Below the pieces are notes generated by a model. That model saw only the letters and a list, made by a program, of their open reading frames with translations, made no database searches and had not been told where the DNA came from. From Phocaeicola faecalis (GTDB lineage Bacteria > Bacteroidota > Bacteroidia > Bacteroidales > Bacteroidaceae), in assembly GCF_021730445.1 (NCBI RefSeq), contig NZ_JADNRM010000001.1, positions 635,004-699,003 on the forward strand: a stretch of DNA of 64,000 bases. The letters run 5' to 3'. A program made the position numbers and the translations under genes. Below are positions 48,979-59,046 of this stretch, in pieces (position 1 is the stretch's first letter; each line of letters begins with the position of its first letter).

Positions 48979-49764
48979 TTATAATCCCTTACTTTTCGCC
49001 TCATTCCAAACGGCATCCATTTCCTCCAATGACATATCCCTCAGGTCTTTACCTTGTTTGATGGTATGCTCTTCCAGATAATTAAAGCGACGGATGAATT
49101 TCTGGTTCGTATGTTCCAACGCATTATCGGGGTTAATCTTATACAGACGGGCAGCATTAATCAGGCTGAACATCACATCACCAAACTCCGCCTCCGCCTT
49201 TTCTTTATCCATATTCTCCACTTCCGCTTCAAATTCGCCTATCTCCTCTTTCACCTTACTCCAGACTTGCGAACGCTCTTCCCAGTCGAATCCCACATTA
49301 CGGGCTTTATCCTGAATGCGGTAAGCCTTAATCAATGAAGGCAACGCGGAAGGAACACCACTCAACACCATCTTATTTCCATCCTTCTCCTTCATTTTCA
49401 ACTGCTCCCAATTCTCCGTCACCTTTTCGGCTGTATCCGCCTTCACCTCGCCAAAGACGTGCGGATGACGGAAAATAAGTTTTTCACAAAGACGGTCGCA
49501 CACATCTTTTATATCGAAATCACCGGTCTCGCTGCCTATCTTGGCATAGAAAGCCACATGCAGCAACACATCGCCCAGTTCTTTGCAAATATCCTTTTTA
49601 TCATCCTTCATCAAGGCATCACAAAGCTCGTAAGTTTCTTCGATTGTATTGGGACGAAGACTCTCATTCGTCTGCTTCCGGTCCCACGGACATTTTTCTC
49701 TCAATTCATCCAAAATATCCAGAAAGCGTCCGAACGCCTCCATCTGTTCTTTTCTTGTATGCAT
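48979..49764 (-). CDS. mazG: Nucleoside triphosphate pyrophosphohydrolase MazG
   Basis: A 261-residue all-alpha NTP pyrophosphatase with two MazG domains. LREKCPWDRKQTNESLRPNTIEETYEL and KELGDVLLHVAFYAKI form the first; EEIGEFEAEVENMDKEKAEAEFGDVMFSLINAARLYKINPDNAL is the second, catalytically competent one (ExxE...ExxD). It degrades NTPs and dNTPs to the monophosphate. Promoter box TACTTTTG on the minus strand at 49796-49803. Confidence 0.95.
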   Translation of the reverse strand: MHTRKEQMEAFGRFLDILDELREKCPWDRKQTNESLRPNTIEETYELCDALMKDDKKDICKELGDVLLHVAFYAKIGSETGDFDIKDVCDRLCEKLIFRHPHVFGEVKADTAEKVTENWEQLKMKEKDGNKMVLSGVPSALPSLIKAYRIQDKARNVGFDWEERSQVWSKVKEEIGEFEAEVENMDKEKAEAEFGDVMFSLINAARLYKINPDNALEHTNQKFIRRFNYLEEHTIKQGKDLRDMSLEEMDAVWNEAKSKGL

Positions 49765-49795
49765 AATCTATTTGTCTAAAAATCATTTTGTGGTG

Positions 49796-49834
49796 CAAAA
49801 GTACATAATATTCCAACGACTTTTATTAATTTTG
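49796..49834. promoter_or_regulatory. Divergent promoters of mazG and valS
   Basis: TACTTTTG on the minus strand (49796-49803) and TAATTTTG on the plus strand (49827-49834), both exact TAnnTTTG boxes. Confidence 0.6.
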
Positions 49835-49877
49835 CAACCAATTATGCGATAATCAATTAAATAAACAGAATATAAAA

Positions 49878-52571
49878 ATGGAATTAGCAAGTAAGTACAA
49901 TCCCGCTGACGTGGAGGGAAAATGGTACCAGTATTGGCTGGACAACAAACTCTTTAGTTCAAAACCCGACGGACGTGAACCTTACACAGTCGTCATTCCG
50001 CCCCCTAACGTAACTGGAGTGCTCCACATGGGACACATGCTAAACAATACCATTCAGGATATATTAGTACGCCGTGCACGCATGGAAGGCAAAAATGCTT
50101 GCTGGGTGCCGGGCACTGACCATGCCTCTATCGCCACCGAAGCCAAAGTGGTGAACAAACTGGCCCAACAAGGCATCAAGAAAACGGATTTGACCCGTGA
50201 CGAGTTTCTGAAACACGCTTGGGACTGGACCGACGAGCACGGAGGCATCATCCTGAAACAGCTCCGCAAGCTGGGTGCATCTTGCGACTGGGACCGCACT
50301 GCATTCACCATGGATGAAGAACGCAGCGAAAGTGTTATCAAAGTGTTTGTCGACCTTTACAAGAAAGGACTGATTTACCGTGGCGTGCGTATGGTAAACT
50401 GGGACCCGAAGGCACTGACCGCCCTCAGTGACGAAGAAGTGATATATAAGGAAGAGCACAGCAAACTGTATTACCTGAGATATTATGTAGCCGATGACGA
50501 CATGTCGGGCGAAACCGGAGCCGAAGGTGAAATTGTGCACCGTGACGAACAAGGCAGACGGTATGCCGTAGTAGCTACCACACGTCCTGAAACCATTATG
50601 GGCGATACCGCCATGTGTATCAACCCCAAAGACGTGAAGAACCGTTGGTTAAGCGGAAAGAAAGTGATTGTTCCGTTGGTAGGACGTGTCATTCCCGTCA
50701 TCGAAGACGATTATGTAGACATTGAGTTTGGTACAGGATGCTTGAAAGTTACCCCGGCACACGATGTAAACGACTATATGCTGGGAGAAAAGTACAACCT
50801 GCCCAGTATCGATATCTTCAATGATAACGGAACGCTGAGCGAAGCAGCCGGACTGTATGTAGGCATGGACCGTTTTGATGTCCGCGCTCAAATCGAAAAG
50901 GACTTGCAGGAAGCCGGATTGATGGAAAAGGTAGAAGCTTATACCAATAAGGTAGGTTTCTCTGAACGCACCAACGTGGCCATCGAGCCAAAGTTGTCTA
51001 TGCAATGGTTCCTCAAGATGCAGCATTTTGCTGATATGGCTTTGCCGCCGGTAATGAACGACGAACTGAAGTTCTATCCTGCCAAATATAAAAACACATA
51101 CAAGAACTGGTTGGAAAACATCAAGGACTGGTGTATCAGCCGCCAGTTGTGGTGGGGACACCGTATTCCGGCATACTTCCTGCCTCAAGGCGGTTATGTA
51201 GTGGCCGAGACTCTCGAAGAAGCTGTGAAACTGGCTCAGGAAAAAACCGGCGACACCACCCTGAAAGCGGAAGACCTACGTCAGGATGAAGACTGTCTGG
51301 ACACTTGGTTCTCTTCATGGTTATGGCCTATCTCGCTGTTTAACGGCATCAATAATCCGAACAACGAAGAAATCAACTACTACTACCCCACCAGCGATTT
51401 GGTGACCGGCCCGGATATCATCTTCTTCTGGGTAGCCCGAATGATTATGGCAGGCTACGAATACAAAGGTGATATGCCGTTCAAGAACGTTTACTTCACA
51501 GGTATCGTTCGTGACAAGCTGGGACGCAAGATGTCCAAATCATTGGGTAACTCACCCGACCCGTTGGACTTGATTGAAAGATATGGCGCCGACGGTGTGC
51601 GTATGGGTATGATGTTGTCTGCTCCTGCCGGAAATGATATCTTATTTGATGATACGCTTTGCGAACAGGGACGTAACTTCAACAACAAGATTTGGAATGC
51701 TTTCCGTTTGGTGAAAGGATGGGAAGTAGCCGACATCGAACAGCCCGAGTATGCACAACTGGCAACCGAATGGTTTGACAGCCTGCTCGTCAAAGTCTCT
51801 GCCGAAATAGACGATTTGTTCAGCAAATACCGTCTGAGCGAAGCACTGATGGCGGTATACAAACTGTTCTGGGACGAATTCTCAAGCTGGTATCTCGAAA
51901 TGATTAAACCGGCTTACGGACAGCCGATTGACAAAAAGACTTATGAAACGACACTGCACTTCTTTGATGTATTGTTGAGACAACTTCATCCGTTCATGCC
52001 GTTCATCACCGAAGAGTTGTGGCAACATATTTACGACCGCAAGGAAGGTGAAAGCATTATGACTGCGCAAATGGAATCTTACGCAGACAGAAATCAGGAA
52101 CAGAGCATTCAGTTGTGCAACACATTCGACCAGTTAAAGGAAGTAATCTCGGGCATCCGTAACATCCGCCTGCAAAAGAACATTGCACAAAAAGAAGCAT
52201 TGGAAATGCAGGTTATGGGTGAAAATACGTTCCTCATGTCGTATGCCGAAGTCGTGAAGAAAATGGGTAACCTCACCACCGTCGGCATTGTCAATGAAAA
52301 GCCCGAAGGCGCTGCCTCATTCATGGTGGGAACCACAGAATACTTCATTCCGCTGGGAGGCATGATTAATGTAGAAGAAGAATTGGCCAAACTGGAAGCC
52401 GACCTTAACTATCAGGAAGGTTTCCTGCAAAGCGTACTGAAGAAGCTGAGCAACGAGAAATTCGTCAGCAAGGCTCCGGCAAATGTCATCGACATGGAAC
52501 GCAAAAAACAAGCCGATGCCGAAAGCAAGATTGCTTCACTGAAAGAAAGCATAGCCGCTTTGAAAAAATAA
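49878..52571 (+). CDS. valS: Valyl-tRNA synthetase
   Basis: An 897-residue class I synthetase charging tRNA-Val. [17 protein letters not shown] is the HIGH motif, [17 protein letters not shown] the KMSKS loop. The editing (CP1) domain lies between ([33 protein letters not shown]). [18 protein letters not shown] and the C-terminal coiled coil ([25 protein letters not shown]) are typical ValRS features. Single gene with promoter and terminator. Confidence 0.97.
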   Translation: MELASKYNPADVEGKWYQYWLDNKLFSSKPDGREPYTVVIPPPNVTGVLHMGHMLNNTIQDILVRRARMEGKNACWVPGTDHASIATEAKVVNKLAQQGIKKTDLTRDEFLKHAWDWTDEHGGIILKQLRKLGASCDWDRTAFTMDEERSESVIKVFVDLYKKGLIYRGVRMVNWDPKALTALSDEEVIYKEEHSKLYYLRYYVADDDMSGETGAEGEIVHRDEQGRRYAVVATTRPETIMGDTAMCINPKDVKNRWLSGKKVIVPLVGRVIPVIEDDYVDIEFGTGCLKVTPAHDVNDYMLGEKYNLPSIDIFNDNGTLSEAAGLYVGMDRFDVRAQIEKDLQEAGLMEKVEAYTNKVGFSERTNVAIEPKLSMQWFLKMQHFADMALPPVMNDELKFYPAKYKNTYKNWLENIKDWCISRQLWWGHRIPAYFLPQGGYVVAETLEEAVKLAQEKTGDTTLKAEDLRQDEDCLDTWFSSWLWPISLFNGINNPNNEEINYYYPTSDLVTGPDIIFFWVARMIMAGYEYKGDMPFKNVYFTGIVRDKLGRKMSKSLGNSPDPLDLIERYGADGVRMGMMLSAPAGNDILFDDTLCEQGRNFNNKIWNAFRLVKGWEVADIEQPEYAQLATEWFDSLLVKVSAEIDDLFSKYRLSEALMAVYKLFWDEFSSWYLEMIKPAYGQPIDKKTYETTLHFFDVLLRQLHPFMPFITEELWQHIYDRKEGESIMTAQMESYADRNQEQSIQLCNTFDQLKEVISGIRNIRLQKNIAQKEALEMQVMGENTFLMSYAEVVKKMGNLTTVGIVNEKPEGAASFMVGTTEYFIPLGGMINVEEELAKLEADLNYQEGFLQSVLKKLSNEKFVSKAPANVIDMERKKQADAESKIASLKESIAALKK

Positions 52572-52597
52572 ACGGCAGATAAACTATTTATCCCCAA

Positions 52598-52640
52598 AGG
52601 AGGTGCACTTTTCTAAGAGTTGCACCTCTTTTTTTTATTT
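52598..52640 (+). terminator. Terminator of valS
   Basis: GAGGTGCA (52600-52607) pairs with TGCACCTC (52621-52628), followed by about eight T. Confidence 0.8.
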
Positions 52641-52723
52641 ATCTGTTAATAAAGCATTTCAAAAGGAAAATGTCTCAAACTTATTTCTACCTTTGTTATT
52701 AATCTTTTTAATGAAAAACATCT

Positions 52724-55645
52724 ATGAACAAACTGACAAAACTCGTATGCTTGTCGTTGTTTCTTTTATCTTCGGCAAGTATCAGTAGCGCCGCTCCCAA
52801 GGACTATCGCTACACGACGGTTCCCAATGACCCGCTAAAAGCACGTATCTACACATTGGACAATGGGTTGAAAGTCTACATGACTGTCAACAAAGAAACC
52901 CCGCGTATCCAAACCTACATTGCCGTACGTGTGGGTGGAAAGAACGACCCGGCCGAAACAACCGGTTTGGCACACTACTTTGAACACCTGATGTTTAAAG
53001 GCACCACACACTTCGGTACACAAAACTATGAAGCAGAACGTCCGTTGCTCGACCAAATTGAACAACAATTTGAAGTGTATCGCAAAACAACGGATGAAGC
53101 TCAGCGGAAAGCCATCTATCACGTTATAGACAGCTTGTCATACGAAGCTTCAAAATATGCCATTCCCAATGAATATGACAAACTGATGGCAGCCATCGGA
53201 GCCAACGGAACCAATGCTTATACCAGCTTCGACGTAACCTGCTACACCGAAGACATTCCTTCCAATCAGGTAGAAAACTGGGCTAAGATACAGGCTGACC
53301 GTTTCAAGAACAGCATTATACGCGGTTTCCACACCGAGCTTGAAACTGTTTACGAAGAAAAGAACATGTCTCTCACACAAGACCCCCGCAAGGTGAACGA
53401 AACCATGTTTGCAGCACTCTTCCCCCACCATCCATATGGCACACAGACCGTGCTAGGTACACAGGATGACTTAAAGAACCCTTCTATCACCAATATCAAG
53501 AATTACTATAAAACCTGGTATGTGCCCAACAATATGGCCATCTGTCTGTCGGGCGATTTCAATCCTGATGAAATGATTGTCACTATCGACAAGTATTTCG
53601 GTGACATGAAGCCCAATCCCAATCTTCCCAAACTGGCTGTCGAGCCCGAAGCACCGATTACCACACCCATTGTACGCGAAGTCCTCGGTCCTGATGCCGA
53701 GTCTGTGACATTGGCATGGAGATTCCCCGGCTCGGCAAGCAAAGAATATGAAACGCTGCAAATTGTCAGCCAGATTATGAATAACGGCAAGGCCGGTCTG
53801 ATAGATATTGACCTCAACCAACAACAAAAAGTATTGGGAGCCTATGCTTATGTGTATAATTTGTCGGACTACTGCGCTTTCATCATGCAAGGACGCACCA
53901 AAGAAGGACAAACACTGGACGAAGTGAAGGATTTGTTCTTGGGTGAAATAGCCAAGCTGAAATCAGGTGACTTTGATGAGAATATGCTGCAAGCCAACAT
54001 CAACAACTTCAAGAAATACCAGATACAGCAATTGGAATACAACAGTATTCGTGCCGATATGTTTGTTGAGTCCTTTGTAAACGGAACCGACTGGGCAGAC
54101 GAAGTGACTGCACTCGAACGTATGTCGAAACTGACTAAAGCAGACATTGTTGCCTTTGCCAACAAATACTTCACAGACAGCAATTACGCCGTTGTCTATA
54201 AGAAAACCGGAAAAGACCCGAACGAAAAGAAAATCTCTAAACCGGAAATCACTCCTATTGTTATGAACCGTGACACTGCCAGCGAATTCCTAAAAGAAAT
54301 ACAAGGCAGCAAGGTGCAACCCATCGAACCGGTATTTATCGATTACAACAAAGATATGAATCAGTTTGCATGGAACAAAGAGGTTCCTGTCCTGTACAAA
54401 CAGAACACTACCAATGACTTGTTCTACATGCGCTATATCTTCGAAATGGGTAATAACAATGACAAGAAACTGGGAACAGCCGCACAATATCTGAGATTCC
54501 TCGGCACTTCGGACATGACGCTGGAACAAATAAACAGCAAGTTCTATGGCTTGGCTTGTTCATTCAACGTATCTCCGGGTGACGACCGCACGTATATTAC
54601 ACTGTCAGGATTGAACGAAAATCTGCCTCAGGCTATCGAATTATTCGAGAAGATATTGGCTGACGCACAACCCGACAAGACGGCCTACGACAACATGGTG
54701 AAGAACATTCTGAAATCACGCACGGATGCCAAATTAAACCAAATGCAGAACTTTATACGCCTGCTGAATTATGCTGTTTTTGGAAAAGAATCGGCAACAC
54801 GTAATTTATTGTCTACAGAAGAATTGCAGAATATGAATCCGTCGGAACTGACTGACCGCATCCATAAACTGACTTCGTTCAAACACCGCATCATGTATTA
54901 CGGTCCCAGCTCGGAACAAGAGTTGACCGGCGTATTGAATAAATATCATAAAGTCCCTGCACAGTTGAAAGATATTCCGGCCGGCAAGAAATTTGTGATG
55001 CAGCCCACTCCTGCCAATAAGGTCTTGATTGCTCCATACGAAGCAAAACAGATTTACATGGTACAGTATTCTAATCGCGAAGAAAAGTTTGACCCGGAAG
55101 TTGAACCCATCCGCAGTTTGTACAATGAATACTTCGGTGGCGGCATGAACTCCATTGTCTTCCAAGAAATGCGCGAATCACGCGGTTTGGCTTATTCTGC
55201 ATGGGCAGGAATCGTGACAAGCGGCAAGGCCGTTTATCCATACACCGTGCAAACCCAAATAGCGACTCAGAATGACAAGATGATGGATGCTATCAAGACT
55301 TTCAATGACATCATCAATAATATGCCGGAATCGGAAGCTGCTTTCAAACTGGCAAAAGAAGGTATCATTTCCCGTCTGCGCACCGACCGCATTATTAAGG
55401 ATAACATCCTTTGGTCATACATTTATGCTCAAGATATGGGTGTGAACGTCGACAGACGCATCAAACAATACAATGACGTACAAAAGATGACCCTGCAAGA
55501 CGTTATCGATTTCCAAAAGAAATGGATGAAAGACCGCACCTATACTTATTGCATACTGGGTGACAAGAAAGAGCTGGACATGGAAGCACTGAAAACGATA
55601 GCTCCAATCGAGGAACTTACTCAGGAAGAGATTTTCGGATACTAA
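52724..55645 (+). CDS. M16-family (pitrilysin/insulinase) zinc protease
   Basis: A 973-residue exported metallopeptidase. The signal peptide ends near SISSAA. The zinc site is HYFEH in TTGLAHYFEHLMFKGTTHFG, with the third ligand Glu in ELETVYEEKN about 75 residues later. Two tandem M16 units follow the N-terminal one: ALFPHHPYGTQTVLGTQDDL and, after about residue 510, a second half ending YFGGGMNSIVFQEMRESRGLAYSAW, which lacks the zinc motif and shapes the substrate chamber. It probably degrades peptides in the periplasm. Promoter box TACCTTTG at 52688-52695; single gene. Confidence 0.94.
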   Translation: MNKLTKLVCLSLFLLSSASISSAAPKDYRYTTVPNDPLKARIYTLDNGLKVYMTVNKETPRIQTYIAVRVGGKNDPAETTGLAHYFEHLMFKGTTHFGTQNYEAERPLLDQIEQQFEVYRKTTDEAQRKAIYHVIDSLSYEASKYAIPNEYDKLMAAIGANGTNAYTSFDVTCYTEDIPSNQVENWAKIQADRFKNSIIRGFHTELETVYEEKNMSLTQDPRKVNETMFAALFPHHPYGTQTVLGTQDDLKNPSITNIKNYYKTWYVPNNMAICLSGDFNPDEMIVTIDKYFGDMKPNPNLPKLAVEPEAPITTPIVREVLGPDAESVTLAWRFPGSASKEYETLQIVSQIMNNGKAGLIDIDLNQQQKVLGAYAYVYNLSDYCAFIMQGRTKEGQTLDEVKDLFLGEIAKLKSGDFDENMLQANINNFKKYQIQQLEYNSIRADMFVESFVNGTDWADEVTALERMSKLTKADIVAFANKYFTDSNYAVVYKKTGKDPNEKKISKPEITPIVMNRDTASEFLKEIQGSKVQPIEPVFIDYNKDMNQFAWNKEVPVLYKQNTTNDLFYMRYIFEMGNNNDKKLGTAAQYLRFLGTSDMTLEQINSKFYGLACSFNVSPGDDRTYITLSGLNENLPQAIELFEKILADAQPDKTAYDNMVKNILKSRTDAKLNQMQNFIRLLNYAVFGKESATRNLLSTEELQNMNPSELTDRIHKLTSFKHRIMYYGPSSEQELTGVLNKYHKVPAQLKDIPAGKKFVMQPTPANKVLIAPYEAKQIYMVQYSNREEKFDPEVEPIRSLYNEYFGGGMNSIVFQEMRESRGLAYSAWAGIVTSGKAVYPYTVQTQIATQNDKMMDAIKTFNDIINNMPESEAAFKLAKEGIISRLRTDRIIKDNILWSYIYAQDMGVNVDRRIKQYNDVQKMTLQDVIDFQKKWMKDRTYTYCILGDKKELDMEALKTIAPIEELTQEEIFGY

Positions 55646-55696
55646 CCCAATGTAACTCGAATGCCGATTAGAAATGAATAGTAAAGAATAACTGTC

Positions 55697-55736
55697 AAAA
55701 AAGGGATGCCGATTATCTTTTCGGCATCCCTTTTTC
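55697..55736 (+). terminator. Terminator of the M16 protease gene
   Basis: AAAAAAGGGATGCCGA pairs with TCGGCATCCCTTTTT around an 8-base loop. Confidence 0.85.
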
Positions 55737-55771
55737 ATGTGTGTGTGTTGTGTGTATATCGTGAGCTGTTC

Positions 55772-56176
55772 TTACTTCTTATTCATATTCAGTTCGACAA
55801 TAAACGCCACCAACAGACCTACACCGCCCAACAGCAGGACACTGGCTCCATAAATAAGTTCAGGAATACTCCTCTGATAGTAAGTAAGTTTATCACCGGT
55901 AATGTAACCCGGTATGGTGCTGGCACAAATCACATAACCGAGTAACAGTCCCAATCCCATTCCTGTAAACAAACACCCCAACTTCAAAGCCGAAAAAGAG
56001 AAGTTGCTAATCGAAGAGAAGTTAATCTTATGCTCCAGCATATCGGGAGTAAACTTCTCTCCCATCTTTTCGATAATAGTCAACCGTTCCTTTTTGCAGA
56101 CAAACAGTTCGAACAGCTTGTAAATTCCCAAAGTGATAATGGCCATAATAGCAGGCACCATAATAAAATCCATCAT
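55772..56176 (-). CDS. Membrane protein divergent from an ECF sigma factor (DUF6249-like)
   Basis: A 134-residue membrane protein with hydrophobic segments at about 5-25, 65-90 and 108-128. The middle FVCKKERLTIIEKMGEKFTP is a cytoplasmic amphipathic linker. It resembles small Bacteroides proteins of the DUF6249 type (from memory). It starts 145 bases from the sigma gene and reads away from it. The symmetrical promoter region between them implies control by that sigma factor. Its role may be in the envelope stress circuit, but this is inference. Confidence 0.68.
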   Translation of the reverse strand: MMDFIMVPAIMAIITLGIYKLFELFVCKKERLTIIEKMGEKFTPDMLEHKINFSSISNFSFSALKLGCLFTGMGLGLLLGYVICASTIPGYITGDKLTYYQRSIPELIYGASVLLLGGVGLLVAFIVELNMNKK

Positions 56177-56217
56177 AATCGTTTCTTTTTAAGTTATTAT
56201 TTTTGTTCCTTTGTACC

Positions 56218-56313
56218 CTTTAGACGCAGCATTTCCGGTCAGGTTACAACTTTACGCAAAAAAATATTTTTTATTCAAAATGTGTAACCTTATCTATATG
56301 CATGCGTCTAAAG
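56218..56313. promoter_or_regulatory. Symmetrical divergent ECF-type promoters
   Basis: An interrupted palindrome centred at 56265.5. CTTTAGACGCA (56218-56228) mirrors TGCGTCTAAAG (56303-56313). AGGTTACA (56241-56248) mirrors TGTAACCT (56283-56290). AAAAAATATTTTTT lies at the centre. On each strand this gives TGTAACCT, 14 bases, CGTCTA, i.e. AAC-N16-CGTC, the classic ECF -35/-10 pattern. One promoter faces the sigma gene and one the membrane protein gene, so the sigma factor likely drives both. Confidence 0.75.
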
Positions 56314-56320
56314 AGATGAA

Positions 56321-56869
56321 ATGGAATACGACGAAGCACATATCATTCAAGATGTATTGGAAGGAAAAACTTCCCGCTATGAATATTTTTTGGAAAAATA
56401 CAGCCAGCAGGTATTTACCTTGATTGTCCGTATCGTTGCCAGCCAGGAGGATGCAGAAGAACTTACACAGGATACTTTCCTTAAAGCTTTTCAACACCTC
56501 TCTTCATTCAAAGCGGAAAGTAACTTTTCGACATGGATATACCGTATCGCTTACAATACCGCAATTTCGGCCGTACGAAAGAAAAAATACGATTTATTTG
56601 ACATGGATGATACGCTGCTTGCCAACATTTCGGACGAACAAGTAGATGATACGCTGAACGATGAGAGCGAGGAGCAGATAGCCAGGCTGAACAAAGCCAT
56701 GGAAAAGCTTGATGCAGACGAACGGGCCGTCATTACTTTATTTTATATGGAAGACAAGCCTGTCAGCGAGATTGCCCTCATACTGGGAATGACGGAAAGC
56801 AACACGAAAGTGAAGTTACACCGTATACGTAAAAAACTATATGTACTTATAACCAAAGAAGAACAATGA
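56321..56869 (+). CDS. ECF-type RNA polymerase sigma factor
   Basis: A 182-residue sigma-70 family protein of the extracytoplasmic function group. Region 2 is at about 20-90 (FTLIVRIVASQEDAEELTQDTFLKAFQHLSSF, FSTWIYRIAYNTAISAVRKKK); region 4 at about 125-178 (LDADERAVITLFYMEDKPVSEIALILGMTESNTKVKLHRIRKKL). The linker is acidic. The predicted promoter places the mRNA start within about 4 bases of this ATG, so the message would be leaderless. Its stop overlaps the next gene by 4 bases. It likely activates its own operon and the divergent gene. Confidence 0.93.
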   Translation: MEYDEAHIIQDVLEGKTSRYEYFLEKYSQQVFTLIVRIVASQEDAEELTQDTFLKAFQHLSSFKAESNFSTWIYRIAYNTAISAVRKKKYDLFDMDDTLLANISDEQVDDTLNDESEEQIARLNKAMEKLDADERAVITLFYMEDKPVSEIALILGMTESNTKVKLHRIRKKLYVLITKEEQ

Positions 56870-57240
56870 ACGAAGAACTGAAAGATAAAGGACTGAAAAG
56901 AGCAATAAAGGAACAGACTCAATTCCGCCTGTCCTCCAACTTTACTTTCCGCACCATGCAGAAAGTGGAAGAAGCTGCTTTGCTTCGCGAAAAAAGAATG
57001 GAACAAAGAACATTATGGGCTACTATTATCGCTTCCCTGCTCCTGCTGGCAAGCGGCATTGCCGGATTAATCTATTATTTCGGCAGTAGTCTGAAGGATT
57101 TCTTGCAACCGATACAACTTCCGGAGGCTCATAAGATAGAAATTCCTTCTTTCTACTTCATGTTTATTATAGTCATTTCTTTATGCCTGTTATTCGACAG
57201 ATGGATGAGAAAGCAGTATTTCAAACGACATTCCTCCTGA
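56866..57240 (+). CDS. Membrane protein, putative anti-sigma factor
   Basis: A 124-residue protein translated with a 4-base overlap (ATGA) after the sigma gene. It has a basic/acidic cytoplasmic N-terminus (about 1-40: FRTMQKVEEAALLREKRMEQ), a membrane segment at about 44-66 (LWATIIASLLLLASGIAGLIYYF), and a second at about 95-112. The gene order and topology suit an anti-sigma factor that holds the sigma at the membrane. No zinc-type (HxxxCxxC) motif is visible, so the inhibition mechanism would be a different one. Confidence 0.68.
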   Translation: MNEELKDKGLKRAIKEQTQFRLSSNFTFRTMQKVEEAALLREKRMEQRTLWATIIASLLLLASGIAGLIYYFGSSLKDFLQPIQLPEAHKIEIPSFYFMFIIVISLCLLFDRWMRKQYFKRHSS

Positions 57241-57310
57241 AAACAATTCCAATGGCCGACTCAGGAAAAAAGGCCGTGGGCTTTTAAAAAAGTCTCATGA
57301 GGACTTCAGC

Positions 57311-57376
57311 AAACAATGGAGACACTTTTTCCAAACAATGGTAACAGTTTTCCCAAACAATGCCCATTGTTTGGGG
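57311..57376. repeat. 22-bp tandem array with AAACAATGG cores
   Basis: Three units of exactly 22 bases (57311, 57333, 57355), each starting AAACAATG. In the third AAACAATGC is followed by its inverted copy CCATTGTTT. It lies between the converging anti-sigma and hypothetical genes. The preceding 22 bases hold a near-palindrome AAGTCTCATGAGGACTT, possibly a further degenerate unit. Confidence 0.78.
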
Positions 57377-57402
57377 TAGGAATGCCCATCACTCCGAAGC
57401 GG

Positions 57403-57852
57403 TTACTTCTCAAGCAAATCTTTCAAAAAGGCATCCAGTTCTTCGTCTAATCCTTTCAGCAATTCATCGTTCAATAACAATGTATCTTCATCGTCTACCA
57501 GCAGAAGTTCGGCTACCGTTTCCTTGTCTTCATCCACCAACACAAAAGAATACGGCTTCATGATACAAAGATTATCCAACTTTCCGGATTCCTGCAGACA
57601 ATTGAGCTCTCCTCTCAGAATCCGTTCGACAATAGTGTAAAAATCATCTCCATCATAATCCACCCACTCTTCGATTATGGTACGCGACAATTCCTCGTCA
57701 TCATCATTAAATAATACTAGTTCACCGCTATCCTGCTTAGGCTGCAAATGAATATCGGTAACTACCGTTTTCTCTCCATCAGCAATAAATTTATCGATTG
57801 CTTCCTGAAGGGATGATACAATAGAAGCATGTGACTGTGCACTGAGTTTCAT
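57403..57852 (-). CDS. Acidic hypothetical protein
   Basis: A 149-residue cytoplasmic protein without recognisable domain. It is very acidic (Asp and Glu about a quarter of residues, e.g. FNDDDEELSRTIIEEWVDYDGDDF; LLLVDDEDTLLLNDELLKGLDEELDAF). The N-terminal half (MKLSAQSHASIVSSLQEAID) is predicted helical. A -7 box TACTTTTG lies on the minus strand at 57885-57892. I do not recognise it. Confidence 0.7.
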   Translation of the reverse strand: MKLSAQSHASIVSSLQEAIDKFIADGEKTVVTDIHLQPKQDSGELVLFNDDDEELSRTIIEEWVDYDGDDFYTIVERILRGELNCLQESGKLDNLCIMKPYSFVLVDEDKETVAELLLVDDEDTLLLNDELLKGLDEELDAFLKDLLEK

Positions 57853-57923
57853 ACCAAAATCAATTTTATTTAATTATTTATATTCAAAAGTACAAAAAAA
57901 ATCTTTCATGCAACACTTATTCC

Positions 57924-58922
57924 TTAAAAATTATCTTTGAAACGATTCATTTGTATGTTTAACTGGGGCAATTGGGCCTCACGCTCCTTCAGTCTCAATA
58001 AATAGAGAGCAATAACGGTGGCTTCCGTCGTACCGGCTTTCGCCAATTTATCTGCTTTTTCCACCCATTCTATGGCGGTTGCAGGGTCGTCTTTCATTTC
58101 ATAATATAATCCTATATTAAATGCTGCACGCATTTTTTGACGTCCTTTGCTTTTATCGTATATCTGCTTCCACAGCTCAAATGCACGGTCCCAGTTATTC
58201 TCGCGCACATATACTCCAGCATCGCGCATCCCCACATTGCCTCCGTCAAAATAAAAGCGCGATACTTCCCTCCAATGCGGAAGAAGGTAGTCGACAGGCA
58301 TGGTAGCAGCATATTCCGAAGCTTCCTTTACGATTTTTTTGTCTGATAAGGTAGGTTCAATTTCCCATGATATGGTATCCTGTTTACTGAAACTGAGCAT
58401 GGGACGCTCCCGCGAAGGGATATATATTCTGATAACGGGGGCAACCATACCGTCCACTGCATCTACCTGGAAACCTCCATCAAATGTATCTATAAATAAA
58501 ACTCCCCGCTTGGTCTGGATATCCAATCGGTCGAAGGAGAATATTAAATCGGCACCCAAATCGGCAGCCAATTTCTGTACTTCATCCTGAGTCAGCATCA
58601 CATCTTCACGTAGCTCGGTATCCTGTCCGCGCAAAGCGGAATCACAAATGATTACTTGCTCAAAGTAATTAGCATTCGCTATTTCCTCCGCCAAAGCTTC
58701 GGCAGCGATTTTACCGTCTCCTTTCAGTTCCACACTAATCACATCATGGCTGTCTCCCGCTTTGTAGACAGGCATGTTGTTTACCACAGCCACGTTTCGC
58801 ACGACATCAGGAAAACTGACATCGGCAGCCTGCAACTGTTCAAAAGAAATCGTTTGCAAACTTCCGCATGAAGCCAAAGCCAAGCCGGTGACTATCGCTA
58901 TTAATGAAATCGTTTTATTCAT
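57924..58922 (-). CDS. Lipoprotein with C-terminal TPR-like helices (DUF6340-like)
   Basis: A 332-residue lipoprotein (lipobox LASCGSLQ). The N-terminal about 200 residues alternate beta strands and helices (VRNVAVVNNMPVYKAGDSHD, LGADLIFSFDRLDI). The C-terminal 100 residues contain a TPR-like pair (NNWDRAFELWKQIYDKSKGRQKMRAAFNIGLYYEMKDDPATAIEWVEKADKLA). This pattern I associate with the Bacteroidota DUF6340 family. Function unknown. It has its own -7 box TACTTTTG on the minus strand at 58948-58955. Confidence 0.75.
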   Translation of the reverse strand: MNKTISLIAIVTGLALASCGSLQTISFEQLQAADVSFPDVVRNVAVVNNMPVYKAGDSHDVISVELKGDGKIAAEALAEEIANANYFEQVIICDSALRGQDTELREDVMLTQDEVQKLAADLGADLIFSFDRLDIQTKRGVLFIDTFDGGFQVDAVDGMVAPVIRIYIPSRERPMLSFSKQDTISWEIEPTLSDKKIVKEASEYAATMPVDYLLPHWREVSRFYFDGGNVGMRDAGVYVRENNWDRAFELWKQIYDKSKGRQKMRAAFNIGLYYEMKDDPATAIEWVEKADKLAKAGTTEATVIALYLLRLKEREAQLPQLNIQMNRFKDNF

Positions 58923-58990
58923 ATCTGACCAATATTACTTATAAGGACAAAAGTAAGCTATTTACAGGAACTTATTAGTTAAAAGGAATA

Positions 58991-59030
58991 AAAAAACGTC
59001 TAAGCAGAAAATTCTGCTCAGACGTTTCTA
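58991..59030 (-). terminator. Terminator of secA
   Basis: AAACGTCTAAGCAGAA pairs with TTCTGCTCAGACGTTT. On the minus strand it is followed by seven T, so it terminates secA. Confidence 0.82.
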
Positions 59031-59046
59031 TGAAAGGGTCTATTTA

